This document shows positions 56,037-64,000 of a stretch of 64,000 bases of DNA, one piece after another. Source of the stretch: Bizionia saleffrena (GTDB lineage: Bacteria; Bacteroidota; Bacteroidia; Flavobacteriales; Flavobacteriaceae); the NCBI RefSeq assembly GCF_008086175.1, contig NZ_VSKM01000014.1, forward strand, positions 1 through 64,000, given 5' to 3'. Positions within the stretch are counted from its first letter, which is position 1, and each line of letters begins with the position of its first letter. The notes below the pieces were generated by a model. That model was not told the origin of the DNA. It saw only the letters and a program-made list of their open reading frames with translations, and made no database searches. Made by a program: the position numbers and the translations under genes.

Positions 56037-59000
56037 TTATTGATTTGACATAAAGAAATCCACAGCAATCGTACTCATTAAATACGATTCTAGAATATTC
56101 CAAGTATTAATTTCTAATTCGGTAGCGTCTTTTAAGGTTTGAATAAATGCTATATAATCCATTGCGCCTTCTTTATACGATAAGGTGGCACCTTCTCGTT
56201 GTTCGATGGCCAGCTGAAGGGCTTCCGTTTTATAGAAATTCCAATTGTTTTTGTTTAGTGTGTACTCAGAAACAAGATTGGTATATGTGGTATTTAAGTC
56301 ATTTGTTTTTAGTCGGTTTTCTTCTTGAATAATCTGAGATTGTAATTGCGCAGCTTTTGATTTTCCTTTCGCGACATTAAAAATTAAAGGAATTTTTAAC
56401 CCAATTTGAAAGCTATTAAAACCGGTTTGTCCTGCGACCTCTTGAAAACCATATTGCGCCGATAATTTAGGTAAATAACTGGCTTTTTGGACTGTCGTTT
56501 TAGCATTAGCAACCGCCAATTGCGCCGTCCATTGTCTTAATAATGGATGCGATTTTAAAGTGCTGTCTATTGTTAAATCCAAGCGCTCTAATTCTGAAAT
56601 TGCTATCGTCTTAATGCTATACGACGTAGCGCTAAATAGGTGTTGGTTGAATTGTTCCAACGCCATTTTATAATTGTTATACGCGACGCGTTTTTGAATG
56701 CTAATAAGTTTGCCTTGATTGCTCGTGGCATTATATTCTAATTTTGAAATAGCTTCGGTTTCGTAGCGTAACGTTAATGCTTTTTCAAGCCCAGAAAACG
56801 TAGAATCGATAGTGGCATAAGAGTCGTAAATACGTTTTGAGATATACGTTTTTATCCACGCTTTTTTGACGGCTTGTTCTACTTGAAGCGCGCTCACTTC
56901 ATAATTTACTTGTGCCAAAGCAATATTATTTTTTGCTAGTTTTACTTTGGAAGGCCCTTCGAAAATTGCAATTCCCGTTTGTCCAATTCCTAAACGCGTG
57001 TAGGTGGCAGGATTGTCATGTCCTATTTCTTCGCCACTTGTAAATAGAGACGTTTCGCCAAAATCCCAAGCCGTCGTTTTTAAAGCTTCCTCTTTTTTTA
57101 TGCTTAGTGTGGAAGCATTTAATGCCGGATGGTTTGTAGACGCAATACGCACAGCTTCTTCCATAGAAAGCCCCGGCGTGGTTTGCGCAGACCCCGAAAA
57201 CATACCGAAAACAATAACCAATGAGGCTAATACGGTCTTTGGAGATCTGTTTGATGGTTTTTTATTGGCTTCTCGCGTTTCTATCCATCGGTATAAAATA
57301 GGAATAACAAATAGCGTTAATAAAGTTGCTGTTAATAAACCACCAATAACCACTGTGGCTAACGGTCGCTGCACTTCAGAGCCTGATGAGGTGGATAAAG
57401 CCATTGGTAAAAAGCCTAACATATCTGTTAGTGCGGTTAGTAAAATGGGACGAATACGTCGTTTTGTACCTTGTTTAATACGTTCTGAAATATCGGTAAC
57501 ACCTTCTTCTTTTAATTCATTAAAACCACTAATTAGTACTAATCCATTTAAAACGGCAACACCAAAAAGGACTATAAAACCAACACCCGCCGAAATACTA
57601 AAAGGCATATCCCGAATTAATAATGAAAAAACACCGCCAATAGCTGCTAACGGAATCGCCATATAAATCATAAGGCTTTGCTTAATTGACTTTAACGCGA
57701 AAAAGATTAAAACAAAAATAAGAAGTAACGAAATCGGCACTACTGTTTTAAGTTTATTGGTGGCGCGTTCTAAATTCTCGAAAGCACCGCCATAACGAAT
57801 ATAATAGCCTGAAGGCAACATGATTTCTGTGCTAATTACCTCTTGAATTTCTTCCACTAAAGATTTAACATCTCGTCCTCTCACGTTAATTCCAATATGG
57901 ACACGTCTGTTTGTATTATCGCGACTTATTTGCATTGGGCCGGGTTTAAAACTAATATCGGCGACTTCTTTTAAAGCAATTTGAGCGCCGTTAGGGAGTG
58001 AGACAAATAAATTTTTAACACTGTTTAAATCTTGACGTAACTCTTGAGACACCCGAACGACCAAATCAAAGCGGCGTTCGCCTTCAAAAATAGTTCCGGC
58101 TACGCCACCGGCAAAGGCGGTTTCAACAAGCGTGTTTAAATCGCTAATTTGCAAGCCGTATTGTGCAATTTTATTACGATTATAATTAATCGTGATTTGC
58201 GGTTGCCCAACCGTGGCTTCCACTTTCATATCGGCAACACCGGGTATTGAGGATACACGTTTTCCAATTTCTTCTGCTTTTTGCGAGAGTATTGTTAAAT
58301 CGTCACCATACAATTTTATGGCAATATCTTCTCGAACACCTGTTATCAGCTCATTAAAACGCATTTCTATAGGTTGCGAAAACTCGTAACTTAACCCAGG
58401 AAGCGTTTCAAGTTTGGTCTTCATTTTAGAAATTAGCTCTTCCTTATTCGTGGCACTTACCCATTCGCTTTGCGGTTTTAAAATAACAAATACATCGGCA
58501 ATATCCATTGGCATTGGGTCTGTAGGAACTTCGGCAACACCAATTCTACTAATAATATCTTTAACTTCTGGGAAGTTGTTTTTAACCAGTTTTTCAACCT
58601 TCGTTGTGGCAGAAATGGTTTCAGAAAGTGAACTTCCTGGTTTTAAAACGACGTGGAAAGCCAAATCACCTTCGTCTAACTGCGGAATAAATTCGCCTCC
58701 CATTCTGGTGAACATAAAGCTGGAAATAGCCAATAAAATAACAGAGGTTGCAATAATTAGTTTATCGCGTTTAAAGGCTTTTACTAGTCCGTTTTCATAT
58801 TTATTTTCTAACCAAAAAACAATTTTATCACCCCATGTTTTCTTGTCGTTTTCTGGCACCTTTAAAAATAATGAGGTTACCATTGGCACATAGGTTAAAC
58901 ACAAAATCATAGCACCAATCATTGCAAAAATAAAAGTTAATGCCATTGGTCTAAACATTTTGCCTTCAATACCTTCTAAAGCTAAAATAGGAAGAAATAC

Positions 59001-60374
59001 AATTAAGATAATAAACTGACCAAAAAAGGCGGTATTCATCATTTTTGAACTCGATGAAAAGGTGAGTTTGTCGCGCTGTTCTTGATTAAGATTTTGCCCT
59101 TTTTTAATTTGAGTGTACATTAAAAAGACGGTGCTTTCTACGATAATCACCGCGCCATCGACAATAATTCCAAAATCTATAGCACCCAAACTCATTAGGT
59201 TTGCCCACACATCGAAGACGTACATTAAAATAAATGCAAATAATAAAGACAATGGAATAGTAGACGCCACGATAAGTCCGCCACGCCAACTTCCAAGGAA
59301 AAAAATCAAAATAAAAATAACGATCAAAGCCCCTTCGACTAGGTTTTTTTGTACCGTAGAAGTTGTATTCGCAATGAGTTTGCTACGGTCTAAAAAAGGT
59401 TTAATTGTAATGCCTTCGGGAAGCGTTTTTTGTATGGATTCAATTCGTGTCGTTACGTTTTCAATAACGGCGTTGGAGCTGGCGCCTTTCAGCATTAAAA
59501 TCATTCCTCCAACAGCTTCACCTTCACCATTTTTTGTTAGTGCGCCGTAACGTGTTGCTGTACCTAAATTTACATCGGCAATGTCTTCTATAGTCACAGG
59601 AATGCCGTTATTATTAGTCACGACAATCTTATTAATATCGCTAATCGTCCGTGCTAACCCTTCGCCTCGAATAAAATTGGCTTGGTGATTTTTCTCGATA
59701 TATGCACCACCCGTATTTTGGTTATTGTTTTGTAAGGCTGTAAAGACATCGTTAATACTAATGCCGATCGCTTTAAGTCGGCTGGGATTAACTGCTACTT
59801 CGTATTGTTTTATACCACCGCCAAAGGCGTTAACTTCTACAACGCCTGGCACCATTGCCATTTGCCTGCGTATAATCCAATCTTGAATGGTTCGCAGCTC
59901 GGTAGTGGTGTAGCGGTCTTCAAACTCTGGGGCGACTTCTAAAGTATATTGGTAAATTTCTCCCAAACCCGTAGAGATAGGCCCCATAAAAGGAGTTCCG
60001 AAACCTTCTGGGATTTTGGCTTTAATTTCGGTGAGTTTTTCACTAACCAGTTGCCGGGGTAAATAGGTGTCTACATTGTCGTTAAAGACGATGGTTACTA
60101 CCGATAAACCAAAGCGAGAAACCGATCTAATTTCTTTAACTTCAGGTAAGTTAGCCACCGCTAATTCTACCGGGTAGGTAACGAATTGTTCAATATCTTC
60201 AGTCCCCAAATTTGGGGCCTGAGTAATAATTTGTACTTGGTTGTTTGTAATGTCTGGCACCGCACCTATGGGTACCTTTAAAATGCTGTAAACACCACCG
60301 GCAATTAAGGCTAGTGTAAGCAATGCGATTACAATTTTGTTGTTAATTGAAAAGGCAATAAGTTTATTAATCAT
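56037..60374 (-). CDS. CzcA/CusA-type heavy-metal RND pump fused to a TolC-family protein
   Basis: 1445 residues. Residues 1 to about 1035 are a complete RND pump: FSINNKIVIALLTLALIAGG, VPDITNNQVQIITQAPNLG, FGIIVDGAVIIVESTVFLMY with the proton-relay Asp region, and a periplasmic domain with PTDPMPMDIADVFVILKP. A linker with a hydrophobic segment resembling a signal sequence (ASLVIVFGMFSGSAQ, about 1050-1064) leads into a TolC/CzcC-like domain of about 380 residues. That domain begins GLSMEEAVRIASTNHPALNA and has a repeat of long helices. The pump and outer-membrane factor are normally separate (CzcA and CzcC). The fusion must be cut or span both membranes. Confidence 0.93.
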   Translation of the reverse strand: MINKLIAFSINNKIVIALLTLALIAGGVYSILKVPIGAVPDITNNQVQIITQAPNLGTEDIEQFVTYPVELAVANLPEVKEIRSVSRFGLSVVTIVFNDNVDTYLPRQLVSEKLTEIKAKIPEGFGTPFMGPISTGLGEIYQYTLEVAPEFEDRYTTTELRTIQDWIIRRQMAMVPGVVEVNAFGGGIKQYEVAVNPSRLKAIGISINDVFTALQNNNQNTGGAYIEKNHQANFIRGEGLARTISDINKIVVTNNNGIPVTIEDIADVNLGTATRYGALTKNGEGEAVGGMILMLKGASSNAVIENVTTRIESIQKTLPEGITIKPFLDRSKLIANTTSTVQKNLVEGALIVIFILIFFLGSWRGGLIVASTIPLSLLFAFILMYVFDVWANLMSLGAIDFGIIVDGAVIIVESTVFLMYTQIKKGQNLNQEQRDKLTFSSSSKMMNTAFFGQFIILIVFLPILALEGIEGKMFRPMALTFIFAMIGAMILCLTYVPMVTSLFLKVPENDKKTWGDKIVFWLENKYENGLVKAFKRDKLIIATSVILLAISSFMFTRMGGEFIPQLDEGDLAFHVVLKPGSSLSETISATTKVEKLVKNNFPEVKDIISRIGVAEVPTDPMPMDIADVFVILKPQSEWVSATNKEELISKMKTKLETLPGLSYEFSQPIEMRFNELITGVREDIAIKLYGDDLTILSQKAEEIGKRVSSIPGVADMKVEATVGQPQITINYNRNKIAQYGLQISDLNTLVETAFAGGVAGTIFEGERRFDLVVRVSQELRQDLNSVKNLFVSLPNGAQIALKEVADISFKPGPMQISRDNTNRRVHIGINVRGRDVKSLVEEIQEVISTEIMLPSGYYIRYGGAFENLERATNKLKTVVPISLLLIFVLIFFALKSIKQSLMIYMAIPLAAIGGVFSLLIRDMPFSISAGVGFIVLFGVAVLNGLVLISGFNELKEEGVTDISERIKQGTKRRIRPILLTALTDMLGFLPMALSTSSGSEVQRPLATVVIGGLLTATLLTLFVIPILYRWIETREANKKPSNRSPKTVLASLVIVFGMFSGSAQTTPGLSMEEAVRIASTNHPALNASTLSIKKEEALKTTAWDFGETSLFTSGEEIGHDNPATYTRLGIGQTGIAIFEGPSKVKLAKNNIALAQVNYEVSALQVEQAVKKAWIKTYISKRIYDSYATIDSTFSGLEKALTLRYETEAISKLEYNATSNQGKLISIQKRVAYNNYKMALEQFNQHLFSATSYSIKTIAISELERLDLTIDSTLKSHPLLRQWTAQLAVANAKTTVQKASYLPKLSAQYGFQEVAGQTGFNSFQIGLKIPLIFNVAKGKSKAAQLQSQIIQEENRLKTNDLNTTYTNLVSEYTLNKNNWNFYKTEALQLAIEQREGATLSYKEGAMDYIAFIQTLKDATELEINTWNILESYLMSTIAVDFFMSNQ

Positions 60375-60467
60375 TCTGTTTATGATTTAATTCTTTAAAT
60401 AAATAGTAAGAGTGACACTATTATATAGTGTAAAAAAGTCCTGAAAAGATTCAGATTATTTATAGAA

Positions 60468-60782
60468 TTAAGCTTGAGGGGGTTGCAGAAGGCTGCAGCT
60501 GTGGTCTTTACTTATACTTTCGAAATACGTAGGGGTTTCCTGCGGACTATCGTTGTTAACAAAAGAAAAATCTAAGTGTGTTGACGTAATAATTTCAATA
60601 TGGCAACATTGGCAAGTACAAAATGGCGAACATAAATCTACGTCGTGATCGCTTGAAGAATGATCGTCGGCCATTGCAATTGAAGCTATTGTATTATCTT
60701 GGGTATCTACCACCACATCGCTGCACGGTATGCAGGTAAGGCTGGTTAAATAGATAGATAATATGATGGCAAAAAATTTCAC
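60468..60782 (-). CDS. Small Cys/His-rich exported protein of the metal-efflux cluster
   Basis: 104 residues with a signal peptide (MKFFAIILSIYLTSLTCIPC, possible lipobox). The mature part has a metal-binding-looking cluster, DHSSSDHDVDLCSPFCTCQC then CHIEI, with four Cys and several His and Asp. I recall this as the DUF6660 type found beside Czc operons in flavobacteria. It may bind or sense metal in the periplasm before export by the neighbouring pump, whose gene starts 93 bases downstream. Confidence 0.78.
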   Translation of the reverse strand: MKFFAIILSIYLTSLTCIPCSDVVVDTQDNTIASIAMADDHSSSDHDVDLCSPFCTCQCCHIEIITSTHLDFSFVNNDSPQETPTYFESISKDHSCSLLQPPQA

Positions 60783-60824
60783 AAGGCAAAGTTAAGTGTT
60801 TTTAGTAGATTAGACCACTGTTTT

Positions 60825-63800
60825 TTAAAAATAGGCTTTTAATTGCACGTTTCCGGTGTGAATAGTCTTACTAGTTTCGCTTTTTCTTCCAAAATAGGTA
60901 AGGTTTAAATCTAAGTATTTTGTAATTTTTTTCTGCGCTAAAATACTCCACGTTAAATTTCTTCCGGGTTGTAAACCTTCAAGCATTTGGTATCCTACCG
61001 GTGAATTTTGATTGCCTTCTAAAGTATTCGAAAACAAATTGAACTCCCCCGAAATCGCTGCCTTTTGATTACTGTTAATGGCAAACGATACCCCATATTT
61101 TTGCTGATTCAATACTTCTAAATCACCGATGCTATTTTCTTTTTTTGTGTATTGATAAAAAACATCAAAACGCACATTGTCGTTTAATAAATAAGAGAGT
61201 TTAGGATTGAGTCGCTCTTCATCTAATTTATAATTTTTACTAATAAAATTCTCGCTTTCACTCTCGTTAGTCTCCAAACTCGTTTGAAGATTCAGTAACC
61301 AACTTGTTGCGAATTTATGATTAAAATGCAACTGATGACTTATAAGTGAATTGGCAATGAAGCCTACTGTTAATTGGTTTTTAGAACTATTCGTTAAAAA
61401 AGTATACGAGGTCGTGTACCGTTGTTTCCCGCGATTGAAGAATAAGACGTTTCTAAAATTGGACTGTAAACCTAATGTTGTTTCACTATCGTTTTTAAAC
61501 GGATTTAAATTAAAGGAATTGCCTTCTCGTTTTATTTTTCGGTCGATTAAATACGAGCTTTGATTATAGAAATGAGAGAATAATTTAGCGGTTTTATTTT
61601 CAGAATTAATCCAACGACTAGGGTTTAAGGTTACCGTTTGGCTCAATCTATTTTGATGGGTTTTTATGAATACTTGGTTGGGTAATAGCACACGAATGTA
61701 ACTGCCTTGATCTTGAAATTGCGCAATTTCAAACTCTTCAATTTCTTGAATGCTGTTACCGTTATAATTTATCCACGTGTAAGCGCCTTGACCGGGTTCG
61801 ACTTCTACGTACGTGAAATCTTGTTGTGGCAAAGTTCCAGAGTTGGTTTCGAAAACGGTATTCCATTGTATTAAATTACTCAAAAACTGCTGGTTGTATT
61901 GCAATCTCGAGTTAAGCGATTGCTCTTTTGTGTTTGTGGAATCTTCATTTTTTAAGGTCCTATAATTTACATACAACGCTAATTTGGTGCGTTCGTTTTT
62001 AATGAGTCGAGAATCTAAGTAATAAGTATTAGAGGAATTTACTTTTTGTAATGTCTGGTCTCTTAAACTATCGTTAACACGATATTTATAACCTATTTCT
62101 GTAAAAATACCGGTGCTATCACCAATGCCGGTAAACACTTCGTACGACGTGTATTTCTGAGAAATATCTGTGAGTAGCTTCGTGGTTTTGTTTTCTTGCT
62201 GATTGTTTTCGGTTGCGAGTTTAGCGCCTAACCACGTTTTTTTTAAATCGTAACGAATGGAATTATAAGATCTAAAAAAGGTGGAGTTGTTTTCGAAAGA
62301 ATTAGCCGATAAAAAGCTGGTGTTTGTCGCCAAAGTAAAGCGATTTAAAAACACACGAGCGGAAGCTATATGTCGGTTGCCATTAAAACCTTCTGAATAA
62401 TTTAAGTGCTCGAACCGGTAACTGGCTACTCCTTTTTTATGATGAAAGGCCTTAAATCCGCCAGAGAGCAACGCTTGGTTTCCTAATCCGTTAATAATTT
62501 GGTTTGCACTGGTAGACGGCGATAAGTTCCAGTCGCGATTGAATTCTGGATTGTAAAGCCCTTCAATATTTCTAAAGTGCTCATTAATATAATCGGAATC
62601 AAAAACAGCGTTTACATTCCATAAACTGTCATTTTTTATCACGGCTTGCTCCATCGCAATCTTTGCCGCGTACCCGTCGTTATTACTATCATCTAAATCC
62701 GAAAATAAATTCAAATCATTTTTACTTCCGGCAATTTCAAAATCAACTGTCGTTTTTTGAGTAGGTGTATAGCTTCCATTTAATACAGCTATTTGTAACT
62801 TTGTTGGCGAAATCAATTGCACAACAGGTTCGAAACTACCTTGAGGCACGTTTAGAACGGGCGCGATATATTCGTAAATAACGGTAATGGCATTGGTATT
62901 GCTAATACTGTAGTTTCCTTGATTTGCGCCAACATTAGTAAATTTCACCTTAAACAAGGTATCGTCCGGATTGTTAGAAAACACAAAGGCTTCAAAGCCA
63001 TTAATGAGTTCTTTTTTATATAAAATCCGATTTTCGTTAAACGCTTCTTCCACACTTGATGGCGCCACCATTAGCGATCTATCGTCTCCCGCAGCGCTAA
63101 GCACGGACACTTGTTCGGTCGATAAGTTTTGTTGCAAAGGGTTGTTTTTAGAATCGTTTTCAGAATAAACAGACACGCCAAATTTTATTTTTTCGCTTTC
63201 AAAATGGCCGCCGCCATACGCTACTAATCGCGAATAATTACGATCGCTATATTGATAATCGACTCTAATTCGCATTTCGGAAGTTATCGGGAATGTCGCA
63301 TTAAAAATAATTTCTCCAGCGTTATAGTCAATAATATAATCGGCACTTTCACCGCGTTCTAAAGCAATTCCGTTTACGTAAACGGTTTCACTTCCTGAAA
63401 CAATAAGCACGAAAAGCTCACCATTTTGACCTTGTAATTTATACGGCCCTTGATTTCCTTCCTGCGCTGTAAATTGGCTTGAGGTAAATTGACCGCGGAC
63501 TAACGCTCCCGCGGCAAAAAGATTGGTCTGCGCATCTTCGTCTCCTAAAGTAGCGCGCAGAGACAAACCTTGCACACGCTTCGAGAAATTAGCGAAGTAA
63601 GAATTGTTGTTTTCTAAATCAATATCTCCAGCGCGAATAGACCACTTGTCGCTAAAAAGCTCAATAAATACTTGGTCGAATTCGTCTAGTTTTTGCGAGT
63701 ACCCACTTTCTTGCAATGGAATATTAGCATCTTGAATGGAGGCACGAAGCGACACTTTATCGTTTAATTTACCGGTAATTTGCAAATCGAGTTCACTGTC

Positions 63801-64000
63801 TAAAACCGAATTCTGATTATTTCCTATGGTTACCCCACGCGAAATACTTCCGGAGGTGGTTAAACCATCAAAAGGAGTGAATTTATCAACCGTATTGGGT
63901 TGCGATATTTTGTAGATTTTATTGATGTTATCGGTGTTCTCTACAATAACAGATTCGTCAAATAACTGATAGGTTCTGGTAAGAAATTCAGGGTACTTCA
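60825..64000 (-). CDS. Very large outer-membrane beta-barrel protein, 5' end beyond the window
   Basis: The frame stays open from the stop at 60825 to the right edge, at least 1057 codons. The first in-window candidate start (63785, TTG) is not real: homologous-looking sequence such as TRTYQLFDESVIVEN and TTSGSISRGVTIGNNQ continues upstream to the edge. The protein is beta-rich with repeated aromatic-alternating strands (QVFIELFSDKWSIRAGDIDL, LNLTYFGRKSETSKT) and ends in an aromatic residue (VQLKAYF), as outer-membrane barrels do. I do not recognise a named family. It may be unrelated to the metal cluster. Confidence 0.75.
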   Translation of the reverse strand, partial: KYPEFLTRTYQLFDESVIVENTDNINKIYKISQPNTVDKFTPFDGLTTSGSISRGVTIGNNQNSVLDSELDLQITGKLNDKVSLRASIQDANIPLQESGYSQKLDEFDQVFIELFSDKWSIRAGDIDLENNNSYFANFSKRVQGLSLRATLGDEDAQTNLFAAGALVRGQFTSSQFTAQEGNQGPYKLQGQNGELFVLIVSGSETVYVNGIALERGESADYIIDYNAGEIIFNATFPITSEMRIRVDYQYSDRNYSRLVAYGGGHFESEKIKFGVSVYSENDSKNNPLQQNLSTEQVSVLSAAGDDRSLMVAPSSVEEAFNENRILYKKELINGFEAFVFSNNPDDTLFKVKFTNVGANQGNYSISNTNAITVIYEYIAPVLNVPQGSFEPVVQLISPTKLQIAVLNGSYTPTQKTTVDFEIAGSKNDLNLFSDLDDSNNDGYAAKIAMEQAVIKNDSLWNVNAVFDSDYINEHFRNIEGLYNPEFNRDWNLSPSTSANQIINGLGNQALLSGGFKAFHHKKGVASYRFEHLNYSEGFNGNRHIASARVFLNRFTLATNTSFLSANSFENNSTFFRSYNSIRYDLKKTWLGAKLATENNQQENKTTKLLTDISQKYTSYEVFTGIGDSTGIFTEIGYKYRVNDSLRDQTLQKVNSSNTYYLDSRLIKNERTKLALYVNYRTLKNEDSTNTKEQSLNSRLQYNQQFLSNLIQWNTVFETNSGTLPQQDFTYVEVEPGQGAYTWINYNGNSIQEIEEFEIAQFQDQGSYIRVLLPNQVFIKTHQNRLSQTVTLNPSRWINSENKTAKLFSHFYNQSSYLIDRKIKREGNSFNLNPFKNDSETTLGLQSNFRNVLFFNRGKQRYTTSYTFLTNSSKNQLTVGFIANSLISHQLHFNHKFATSWLLNLQTSLETNESESENFISKNYKLDEERLNPKLSYLLNDNVRFDVFYQYTKKENSIGDLEVLNQQKYGVSFAINSNQKAAISGEFNLFSNTLEGNQNSPVGYQMLEGLQPGRNLTWSILAQKKITKYLDLNLTYFGRKSETSKTIHTGNVQLKAYF

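Noticed and set aside
57004-57666. 220-codon plus-strand frame inside the RND pump gene, and similar frames at 58414-58893 and 59113-59550
   Set aside because: They lie wholly antisense to strongly conserved pump sequence, have no recognisable domain, and are typical of frames created by its codon use.
1-64000. CRISPR arrays, tRNA or rRNA genes, integrase genes, riboswitches
   Set aside because: I looked for regularly spaced repeats, tRNA-arm patterns, integrase motifs and known riboswitch cores (including a TPP element near thiL) and saw none.

Overview
This AT-rich window comes from the chromosome of a member of the Bacteroidota, almost certainly a marine-type flavobacterium (Flavobacteriaceae). 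The evidence is the gene families (type IX secretion C-terminal sorting domain, S46 dipeptidyl-peptidase, DUF2480 and DUF3078 proteins, an RND pump fused to TolC, many SPII lipoproteins), the lack of Shine-Dalgarno sites, and promoters of the TTG-N19-TAxxTTTG type. I saw no tRNA, rRNA, CRISPR array or intact mobile element.

Layout. 1-1.6 kb is a graveyard of two insertion sequences (the tail of an ISL3-family transposase and a frameshifted IS3-family element). 1.8-8.5 kb holds an SDR-type L-threonine dehydrogenase, two small lipoproteins, a 5'-truncated multicopper oxidase/CopB remnant, an M13 metallopeptidase, an alpha/beta hydrolase and a small Cys-containing protein. thiL (8.5-9.6 kb) faces a four-gene surface-lipoprotein operon (9.8-14.4 kb) that ends in an MbnP/MbnH pair, a copper-binding protein with its diheme enzyme. 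14.4-24.2 kb is a complete SUF iron-sulfur assembly locus: sufA, sufB, an unknown lipoprotein, sufC, sufD, sufS, then a META-domain lipoprotein, sufE, a SufT-like DUF59 protein, DUF2480 and DUF3078 proteins. 24.3-30.6 kb carries hflX, a nuclease-family protein, a short SSB, a toxin remnant, a zinc-ribbon protein, a CBS protein, a Xaa-Pro aminopeptidase and a Crp/Fnr regulator. 30.7-33.5 kb is a large BNR/VPS10-like secreted protein.

33.6-40.7 kb is the most unusual part. The sdhCAB operon is followed by two exported-protein genes (a diheme cytochrome lipoprotein and an FG-GAP/UnbV protein with a T9SS signal). After these comes a second, promoterless copy of the last 222 bases of sdhB, in direct orientation and next to what looks like the native operon terminator. 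The two genes therefore sit inside a partial sdhB duplication, as expected of an insertion or homologous-recombination event at the sdhB 3' end.

40.7-52.7 kb contains an M28 peptidase, a membrane-anchored MutS-like ATPase, two paralogous coiled-coil proteins flanking an S46 peptidase (DPP11-type by its S1 arginine), an omega-amidase-like nitrilase, an Ig-like lipoprotein, a ComF-like phosphoribosyltransferase, a coiled-coil membrane protein and glycyl-tRNA synthetase. 52.8-60.8 kb is a heavy-metal efflux cluster on the minus strand: a P1B-4-type ATPase, a CzcB-like adaptor, a CzcA pump fused to its own TolC-like outer-membrane factor, and a small Cys/His-rich exported protein. A very large outer-membrane barrel-type protein runs off the right edge.

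Functional themes are Fe-S cluster building feeding an Fe-S respiratory complex (Sdh), copper and other metal handling (MbnP/MbnH, broken copper oxidase, Czc-type efflux), and peptide scavenging (M13, M28, S46, M24B). Function calls come from recognising motifs by eye; no database search was run.
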